Shown one piece after another: positions 56,460 to 64,000 of a stretch of DNA of 64,000 bases; within the stretch, counting starts at the first letter, position 1, and each line of letters starts with the position of its first letter. A program made the translations under genes and the position numbers. The DNA is from Halocafeteria seosinensis (taxonomy: Eukaryota > Sar > Bigyra > Bicosoecida). Below the pieces are notes generated by a model. That model saw only the letters and a program-made list of their open reading frames with translations. It made no database searches and had not been told where the DNA came from. The DNA lies in NCBI GenBank assembly GCA_001687465.1, contig LVLI01000256.1, forward strand, positions 22,807 to 86,806. The letters are read 5' to 3'.

Positions 56460-58348
56460 ATGAAGCTTTTATGTGCTATATTAACCACGCTACAGGTGTT
56501 TTCACTGACATGTTTTGCGGCGGGTCCTTTGCACTATTTTTCTGATTCGGTTCAGTCAAAGAAACAGGACTGTCAAGGAGGAAACTGTGGAAATCCGCTG
56601 TTCATCACCCCTTATCTCAAGCAGGGAGAAGCTGCAAAAGCCCGTCAAGAGGCCCAAGTGCATGGAATCAGTTCCTTGGAGAGTTATTCAGGATTTTTCA
56701 CGGTCAACCAGACGTATAATTCCAACATCTTTTTTTGGTATTTCCCGGCTCAATCCGGCAATCCGTCGGCCCCGCTACTCGTATGGCTCCAAGGAGGACC
56801 GGGAGGATCTTCCATGTTTGCAGTTTTCAATGAAGGTACGTTGGACGCTGCATCCGCGCTTTTGAAGAGCAGCAGTACAGATACTTTATCTATTGTCGCG
56901 TTTCTGCAGCTGGACCCTTCCGGTTGGATAAAGACCTTAAGCTGAGCTACAACCCGTACACGTGGAATCAAAACTACTCAATGGTAAGCGAAGACGGAGT
57001 CTGCCACGAATGATGCGTTTTCCGGTATAGCTATGGTAACGAGTCATTGCAGATTTTCATTGATAATCCGGTTGGAACAGGGTTCAGCTTTACTGATAGC
57101 GACGATGGATATTGCACAAACAAGCAATGCTACGGGAATGGCTTGTACGAAACCATTACACAGTTTTATCAGCTCTTCCCCGACCAGAGCAAGAATGACT
57201 TGTACATCACCGGAGAGAGTTATGGTGGAAAGTAAGCGATTCGTATTCGCGTCATGTGAAGGTGCCAACCGTAGCCCTTTGAAGCACCTCATTGTGTTCT
57301 CCCCAGATACGTGCCGATGTTTGCTTATACGATCAACAAGTATAACGAAATTTTGAAGACTCAGTACTTCCGCTCTCGCTCTATGATGGAATTAAAGCAG
57401 AAGCACCCATTTGCTCAATCAGTTCCTCTGAAGGGCATTAGCGTCGGAGATGGCTGGTGTGGTAAGCTCCGTTTTCAGGAAGATTACAAAATCTCGGTTT
57501 TGATAGCTCTGTATATCTGCAGATCCTGTCAATATGATCGGAGCCTACGGTGGCCTTATGTACAACTTTGGTCTCGTGGACTCGAACCAGCAATCGACAG
57601 TAGACAACTATGTATCATCCATGAAAACTGCTATCAAACAAGGAGATTATCGCACGGCATATTTGGCTTGGGATAAAATGCTCAATGGTGACCTCTATCC
57701 TTACCCTACTTTCTGGAAGAATGCCACAGGTGGTACTGATTACTTTAACATACTTCGAGTTTCGTCTCCTGCCCAGTTTGGCTACTTTTCGCAATTCTTG
57801 ACACAACCAGACCAACGGAAGTACGTGTCCTAAATTATCCTCACGATATAGCATTTTTTACATTACATTCTTGACAAGCAGGGCAATTCACGTTGGCTCA
57901 ACAACATTTGGTCCGGGCTCCAAGGTGGAAAAGTACCTCATTCCTGATGTAATGGATACCATGAAACCCGAACTTACGGTAGTCATGACCAATTACAAGG
58001 TGTTGATTTACAATGGGCAACTCGATGTCATTATTGGGGGCCCGCTTACGGAAAGCTTTTTGCCCAAAGTTGAATGGCCTGGAAGGAATGAGTACTTGAA
58101 CGCTACTCGTAACGTCTGGCACTTCAATGGGTCAATTGCAGGATATGTCCGCCAAGTACGAAGCTTTACCCAGGTAAGTTACTGTTTGTCTCCGTGAGAA
58201 TGTGGACTCAACGACGTTCGCACGGTTTGGAATCGTTTCATCATCTTTTCAGGCCATCGTCCGTGGAGCTGGCCACATCTTACCGTACGACCAGCCGGAT
58301 CGGGCTCTGGAGATGCTTACAAACTTCATCGAAGACAGGCCCTTCTAG
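56460..58348 (+). CDS. CPVL: Serine carboxypeptidase, CPVL-like (S10)
   Basis: Seven exons: 56460-56835, 56910-56983, 57053-57231, 57307-57461, 57523-57820, 57882-58173, 58253-58348; 489 residues. A signal peptide (MKLLCAILTTLQVFSLTCFA) precedes a complete S10 fold: NPLFITPYLK, YSGFFTVNQTYNSNIFFWYF, LLVWLQGGPGGSSMF, IFIDNPVGTGFSFTD, GESYGGKYVP (Ser206), IYNGQLDVI (Asp about 409) and RGAGHILPYDQP (His466). These carboxypeptidases remove C-terminal residues in acidic compartments; the sequence resembles animal CPVL more than plant or yeast carboxypeptidase Y. The catalytic triad is intact and there are potential N-glycosylation sites. It converges on the Nudix gene with 7 bp between the coding ends. 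Confidence 0.94.
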
Positions 58349-58355
58349 TGATATC

Positions 58356-59075
58356 TCAAGTATGGATTCCCACATTTTGCTCCAGCAGGTGCTGCAGAGG
58401 AATGAACAACGGGTACGTTTTTAATTCCTCTGGTGTAACCCAACTCCATCCTGTAGTTCGAAACCAATGATGATATGACGATACTGGAGTAATGCAGTAG
58501 ATACTTACCTTCACATTTCTCAGGTTCCTTGTTGTCAACTTGCGCCGTGTTTTTCAAGTGGACAAGCATGAATATCGTAATATAATGCAGTGACTCTGCT
58601 TCCATCCAATCGTTTGTAACTGTTGCGTACAGTGCTTTGACATCTGCCGGAGGCGCATCCAGTGGTCTGCCAGCAATGCTGACACGAGTTGGTGAGCAGT
58701 TCTTCACATCCTCTGTGGATATCCCCGTTTCTTCCTCCAATTCTCGCAGGACGCATGTCGCCCATGTTTCTCCCGCCTCTAAGTGTCCGCCGGGTAAAGC
58801 GTAGGTTCCTTCCCCATGAGATCCTTGTCGTCGACCCACCAATAGTCTTCCCGGTTGAAGATCGCTAATACAGATCGCCGCGCATCCGACTTTGGGTCTC
58901 TGTAACCACAAGCGATGTGCTCAGGGACTGTCATAACAGGGGAGCTTTAGGGCTGTATGCATACTTGAATTAGTGTTTCAATTTCGTCCGTCTTCACACC
59001 AGAGTTGTCCCCTAAACTCTCCTGAATCTTGAGAAGTTCCGCGGTAGCTTTGGTTTTGGGTAACTTCGAAGTCAT
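58356..59075 (-). CDS. Nudix hydrolase
   Basis: Three exons: 59075-58965, 58899-58509, 58450-58356; 198 residues. The Nudix box is GGHLEAGETWATCVLRELEE (about residues 75-94) followed by ETGI, with all catalytic positions (G, E, RE, EE, G) kept. The rest of the fold fits: KVGCAAICIS, RLLVGRRQGSHGEGTYALPG, ITIFMLVHL and KCEGWSWVTPEELKTYPLF. These enzymes hydrolyse nucleoside diphosphates linked to another group. It is most like NUDT15/18-type proteins, but the substrate cannot be told from sequence. The first exon (37 residues) was recovered by splicing. Confidence 0.88.
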
Positions 59076-59201
59076 TTTGATTGTACGCTACGCTTGTACT
59101 CTTCAAAGACTACCTAACGAAATGTAGTATTCTTGAATTAGTGGTGCTACAGGATCATTCGTCAGCGATGATAGGCAAGTATGTTTAACAATGCCGCAAG
59201 T

Positions 59202-62200
59202 TTAATTAAATGTGTGCTTTAGAGCCGTACGAGCTTGATCGTCCAAAACGGACGGGAAGTGAACAGACAAGAGAAGTTTCAGCGGACCGAAAAGCTCGTC
59301 TAACTCCGTTGGCAAGATAAGCGTTGCGTTGGACGGTGGTTTGAGAACTTCAGGTTTTGCTAGACGAAGCAGCTTGGGCCATGACTCGATGCACGGACCT
59401 CGACTATCACGTCTGTCGCTGAATGGAGAGGAATTGGTGCCGTGGGTCTTGTTAGCTGACAAGGGTACGCTTTCGAGGGCCTGCTCGAGGACTGTCGTAG
59501 CCTTATCTAAGAGACTAATGTGAGTGATATACTGGGATAATAGATTAGCAATATGCTTGGACCACTCCAGTCTCCATTCCCAGAGTCGAATGTGGAAGAA
59601 CTCCGGCGGGATGAGGGATAAGTTGTAATCCTTTGGGTACGTAATCCAGTACTGAACTATAGTGTGTTTCCGGGGCTTTTTCGGGTCCTTGCGCTCCTGT
59701 CTTTGTTCACTCTGATCTCTCTTTTGTAGACTTGCATGGGACTCCAACAATTGGACCATTTGGGTTTCAATAGCTGCAAACATATCCTCAGGGACGAATT
59801 TTTTCATCCAGTGCAACGTTTCATTAAAATTTAACATGTACTCAGATAAGTATCGCCCAAACAAATAAAGTGACGAATAAATCTTTTGTCTTTCAAACGG
59901 CTTTTTCAATTTTCTCACGACGGGGCACCACTGTTCCTCCGTGTCCCACCAGAACGCCTCCATGTTTTCCCGCAGGCAAATGTGCTCGTTCCCTGTAGCA
60001 TTGCAGAATTGCCGCAGGCCTGTCTCATTCAAAAACTCTCCAGGAGACGGATGTGTTCGCTGACCATAGGAATAGAGAGACGAATTAAAGCCATAAATTT
60101 CCATCGCTGTGGGACCTGCCCATTCTGTCAGCAAGGGCACCATACCCTTCGAAACAGAAAATTTACATAGGGAATGCTCATGAGAAGCATTGCGCTGAGC
60201 CACAAAATAAGGGTATTTTGTTTTGAATAACTCCTTTAACGTAAGGTAGCGGCTTCCGAACTCCGAAAAGTTTTTGTGCATGTCGACGAATAGCTCGTCG
60301 ATAAGCCGTACGTTGGCCTCGAAGAGAGAAATCGCTTCCCGCGAAATCTCCGGAGTAGGGAACGTAGAAATTGGAGGGTTCGGGAAGAGCGGTAGACCAG
60401 CGCCGGGAAGGGATAGTGTCTGCCCTGGTGTAGCTACCCCTTGATGAGACATCAAGAGAGTCCGATTGTCAGGCAACGGGATCCATTTCCGGAACTTCGT
60501 TACAGCTTCTGCAAGGGGCACGCTAGCTACGGTTCGTACATCCCAAATCACTTTGTTCAGCTACGTACCTCCTAGAGAAATGTTGAGATTAGTGGCAATG
60601 CTACTTGTTTGCACACCGAACTCATTTTGTAGCCTAGAAAAGTTGTACCAAAGCCTGTATCTTCCACAGTCATCCAAGTAGAGGTCACTTTCAGCGCCAA
60701 TAGTTATCCCTCCGTCTTTCCCGCGCTTGACATTGTTCCCAAACAGACTCTTCATGGCATCTAAGTTGCTATCATCTTCATCACCCATCTCCTCACGTTC
60801 TCGTTCAAGCTTCTCGCGTTCCTGTATAGGATCCTTCGGCATATCTTCTGGCAGATCGCCGGCTAGTTCCCAATTGTGCGCGACATGATGCACTTCTATA
60901 TTGGCTTCCCTCTTTCGCGCTCCCACAGACCCTTTATCATGTAAAGTCTGCATCAACAATTTGATAGCGCTACATTAAATAACCCGTAAGTCAGCATGCT
61001 CTAGACGCACCTTCGAATAACCATGATAGACTCCGGGAGGTACTGGAAGTGCAATCGATGTTGGTTGGGCCACAACTCGGTTTCCTGAGCACATTTTACA
61101 CTCGTGCCCACGTGCTGGGACCACTCCGTGGCCTCCACAAGTAGGGCAGATTCTTGTTTTGGTTTGCGTGGTTTTCCATTGCACGCATCGTTTTGGAGGC
61201 TCTGTTACATTCTTAATGAGGAACCAGTCTCGAGCCCCAGACACTGTTTCTCTCATCGCAGTCATTCCGTAAACATCCACGGTCCTATTGGCGCTAATAA
61301 TGTGCTCTGATGATGCTACTGAGTTAGTATTTATCCAACCAAAAACGCTAAATAGAGCGCTTTGTGCCCAGTCTTTGTCCTCAGTGTGTTTAATTTCAGG
61401 TTCCCACTGTATGCATTCCCCTAAAGGCATTGCTTCTTGCACAACTCCGAAACCACCACACTTATCGCAAGTGTGCACATGCTCCTCGTCGTTGGCCCCA
61501 CTTCCCTGGCAGTGAGGGCATCTGATAGTCTTTTCAAAGGAGGCGTGCTCTGTCCGATTCTTGGTGACCGTCGACAACGTTGACTGAATTGTAATCTGCA
61601 ATGGAGTCTGTTGCGGGCAAGACTCCCAATTCGGACCACCACATATATCTCCTTGCTTTACCGAAAGCGAGAAAGAACCCCACTTCTTTAGAAACGAGTT
61701 GTCATCATCCGGATGACCATGACTCTCCACTAGAGTAGTGTGGTGAGAAGGTGGTGTATCTTCTTCAGCGCTCTTCTCCGTGGATTCTAATGGATTACTG
61801 ACAGAGCCCCTTCCCTCAAAGAGGAACTGTTCCATTATAAATGGGGGTTGCAAGGGTTCTTTGCTTCTGGAGCTCATATTGCAGCTATGAATTTTGTACT
61901 TAAACTCTGGAACATCCAAATCCAACGGTGCTCGCCACTCAGCCACTAGATATTTAGCCGGATTATGGTCATGCCTTGCTCTCCAAGCTAAACCTCGGTT
62001 GACTGTAATTTCCAAGTATCTCCCGGAAGGAAGGAACGCAACAGCTGATTCATCCCCATCCTCTGTCACTGTAAGTAGTGTCACTGGTGCCTGGCAACAC
62101 ATACGGGTCACAAGCTGCCTGATTACATAACTTAGTGTTAAGCCACAGATTCACCAACCTTCCTATGATTCTCTGTGATCATCCTGATAAGCTCTGATCC

Positions 62201-62428
62201 ATCTTCCTGTTTAGGTACTTTGGTGGACGTCAAGTTTGGGTCTCTGAGGGGACATGGAGGAATTTCTGACGGCAAAGGCTGTAGCCAACCATTTTGCTCG
62301 TTCTCCTCGCTATCAGTCGCCCCCCAGGCCTCTAGAGTTACTGTATTACACGTAGTGGCTACATGGTACCCCAACAGAGTAATTAAGAGCCTGCCTGCTA
62401 ACGAGATACAACCAAGTTGCTTCCTCAT
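59202..62428 (-). CDS. Secretory protein with DnaJ-type CxxCxGxG zinc fingers
   Basis: Four exons: 62428-62159, 62114-61011, 60947-60569, 60508-59202; 3060 nt, 1019 residues. The N-terminus has a hydrophobic segment (ISLAGRLLITLLGYHVATT), likely a signal peptide. At about residues 285-440 there are four CxxC units typical of the DnaJ cysteine-rich domain: CPHCQGSGA, CDKCGGFGV, CPTCGGHGV, CKMCSGNRV, with an insertion between the second and third. A J-domain with HPD was not found. A segment resembling the DnaJ peptide-binding region follows (KREANIEVHHVAHNWELAGD). The C-terminal 430 residues are unassigned and rich in NxS/T sites. This may be a lumenal chaperone-like protein; that is inference. 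The first intron (44 nt) is shorter than usual here, so the junction of exons 1 and 2 is less certain. Confidence 0.75.
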
Positions 62429-62944
62429 TTCTCTTCTTGAAGCTCTGTTGTCTGCCCATGAACGATACACTGACAGCGCACTCCATATATGCAGCTACTA
62501 GTTAGCTAGCAACCGATGCCATGGTTCTACTGGGGCAATAAAGCAAAACATGCTTAGGAGCCAGCGAAAAGCGCTCGACTCATCGAGTCATTATCTCTCA
62601 GTGGTGCGTTTCACAGCGCCTGTGAAGTTCACATGTGCGAGCAACTGTGGATACCTGCTGCCGTTTACGGCTATCAAATATGGGCAGACAAAAGATATTG
62701 AAAAATAATTTTACCCGTCTTCAATAAACGTTTATAATACTAGCAACCTCCTTAAGAAAAACACGATCTAAGAGCTTTGACCAAACAACGTGACACTATT
62801 CAACATGGGGACGCAAGGTTGAAGCTCTAACAACTTCGAAGAGGCTCGAACCTGTCTGTAACGATGGAATAATTGCATCGCGCGATGCCAAGCACCCCAG
62901 TCTGCAGGTTATTATAACAGAAAACACCGTGCAAACGAAAAACA
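62429..62944. promoter_or_regulatory. Divergent region between the zinc-finger and ice-binding genes
   Basis: 516 bp between two divergent starts; both 5' regions must be here. No element was identified with confidence. Confidence 0.35.
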
Positions 62945-64000
62945 ATGCGAACGAATACACTGCTCGCAGTGCTAGTAGTCTTTGGCTTCCACACGGCAAC
63001 ACAACGAGCCGACAGCAGTAGTTTGATTACCTCAACTCCAACAAACGCACCGACGACACCAACACGCTTCTCACCCTCTGTCGTGGCCTCGCTGGTACCG
63101 ACTGTTGATCCACCTCGATCGAACCCCAGCGCTTCAGCCACTCCTTTCGGAACTCCGAATCCTGGCGCTATGCCTGTCTATTTAGGCGAAGCCATGGATG
63201 CTAGATTGTTTGCTCGGGATGCCATCACTCTCGTACATCAACCGGCAGATATGCCACCATTTATCCAAGGGTTTGTTGGCATCAGTCCCGGGACCTCGAA
63301 GAATCTGACAGGATTTGACTTGATTCTGGATGAACAGACGGGATGTTTCGCCACATCACCATTCGTTTCCACCTTTGTCAATGCGATGGATTACATTGGT
63401 GTCAACAACGATGAGTCTGCGGCAACCGAATGCTTTACCCCGACGTTTCTGACAAGCATCGCGACTGCTATTTCTAATGGATACACAGATGGTATGTCTC
63501 GAAGTGTGACTTTCTGGGACGCAGATGTTCAAGGCCAGAATGGGGAGCCGACCCTTGCGCCTGGAGTTTACGGGTTCTCGGCAGACCATGTAACTGTAGC
63601 CAGGAATGCAACACTTCGTCTTGGGGGTGCTTTTGGAGATATTTGGATCTTCCAAGTGACGGGATCCTTGGTCTTTGAGGGAGATGTCGAACTATTGGGC
63701 GACATAACACCTGAACATGTCTTTTGGATTGTGGACGGAGACGTGAAAATCTCCACACATTCCCGTATCGTGGGGACCATCATTACCAACGATGGTGCCT
63801 CCGTGGATATGGGACCTCAAGCCGAAATCATCGGGCAGATTTTGTCCCAAGGAAACGTGGTACTGCGATCCAGTATCGTCCTGAATCCTCATGCTCCTCC
63901 TCCGCCTCCAGCCTCTGCCCCTCCATCACCACNCCCTCAGAGTTCTCNCTCTTCCAGGGCTCACACTGAAACGTCCCCGGATCCAAGGAGTCCCCTACCC
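62945..64000 (+). CDS. DUF3494 ice-binding-like protein (truncated by window)
   Basis: One frame from ATG at 62945 to the right edge. Signal peptide (MRTNTLLAVLVVFGFHTATQ), then a Thr/Pro/Ser-rich linker (about residues 25-75), then a DUF3494 domain: PTLAPGVYGFSADHVTVARN, LRLGGAFGDIWIFQVTG, VFWIVDGDVKISTHSRIVGT, IITNDGASVDMGPQAEIIGQ. It ends in a Pro-rich stretch (PPPPPASAPPSP) with two unresolved bases (n at 63933 and 63948). DUF3494 forms the right-handed beta-helix fold of ice-binding proteins that hinder ice growth; such genes are often spread by horizontal transfer. No intron is seen. The C-terminal part may continue beyond the window. Confidence 0.85.
   Translation, partial: MRTNTLLAVLVVFGFHTATQRADSSSLITSTPTNAPTTPTRFSPSVVASLVPTVDPPRSNPSASATPFGTPNPGAMPVYLGEAMDARLFARDAITLVHQPADMPPFIQGFVGISPGTSKNLTGFDLILDEQTGCFATSPFVSTFVNAMDYIGVNNDESAATECFTPTFLTSIATAISNGYTDGMSRSVTFWDADVQGQNGEPTLAPGVYGFSADHVTVARNATLRLGGAFGDIWIFQVTGSLVFEGDVELLGDITPEHVFWIVDGDVKISTHSRIVGTIITNDGASVDMGPQAEIIGQILSQGNVVLRSSIVLNPHAPPPPPASAPPSPXPQSSXSSRAHTETSPDPRSPLP

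Noticed and set aside
61720-61735. HPD tripeptide in the DnaJ-type protein as a J-domain
   Set aside because: It lies in an acidic linker (SHGHPDDDN) without the J-domain helices around it.
1-64000. tRNA, rRNA, CRISPR or prokaryotic operon features
   Set aside because: No cloverleaf-like A/B-box pair, rRNA core sequence or spaced direct-repeat array was recognised by eye; a tRNAscan or Rfam search would be needed for certainty.

Overview
This window is a piece of nuclear DNA from an intron-rich, gene-dense eukaryote. The protein set mixes general eukaryotic genes (P4-ATPase, UBA3, APC10, CTNNBL1, ribose-5-phosphate isomerase, SERAC1-like, USP) with markers of a flagellated cell (IFT54, a BART-domain protein, MORN and LRR proteins), plus an ice-binding-type DUF3494 gene. 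That suggests a unicellular alga or other protist, possibly from a cold habitat. The sequence does not let me name the lineage. Introns are mostly 60-90 nt GT-AG. Gene models below were built by hand: I spliced frames across GT-AG sites and required phase continuity and family similarity. Most multi-exon totals divide exactly by three.

Layout: 1-3166 (-) P4-ATPase, truncated by the window edge; 3812-6308 (+) MORN protein; 6935-12182 (+) giant LRR protein; 12188-12887 (-) unknown; 13113-13826 (+) BART-domain protein; 14239-14757 (+) HIG1 protein; 15257-17400 (+) secreted carboxylesterase; 17842-21626 (-) Tudor-like/USP deubiquitinase; 22117-22877 (-) APC10; 23226-25925 (+) IFT54; 26082-29835 (+) SERAC1-like; 29860-31056 and 31322-32669 (-) tandem RING-LON proteins.

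32.7-37.2 kb is a repeat island. It holds copies of an inverted, dispersed repeat, a degenerate hAT-like transposase, a reverse transcriptase fragment and one small secreted cysteine-rich gene. Ordinary genes resume at 37183-39541 (+) CTNNBL1, 39878-40975 (+) ribose-5-phosphate isomerase, then two tandem G-protein beta genes (41846-43168 and 43525-44797, +). A 2-kb stretch with another repeat copy and uncertain minus-strand ORFs follows.

The right part holds an EEP nuclease (46878-48285, +), a TBCK-like TBC protein (48642-51848, +), an unknown 326-aa protein (51845-52825, -), a possible membrane protein (53446-53868, -), UBA3 (54055-56162, +), a CPVL-like serine carboxypeptidase (56460-58348, +), a Nudix hydrolase (58356-59075, -), a secretory protein with DnaJ-type zinc fingers (59202-62428, -), and a DUF3494 ice-binding-like gene running off the right edge (62945-64000, +).

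There are no operons. Convergent ends are very tight: 5 bp, 24 bp, 7 bp and one 4-bp overlap. Ubiquitin-system genes recur (USP, APC10, two RING-LON proteins, UBA3) but are not contiguous. The most unusual items are the IFT54 with two tandem N-terminal CH-like domains, the Tudor-like/USP fusion, the beta-subunit pair with matching exon structure and a 12-nt last exon, and the granulin-like gene inside the repeat island.
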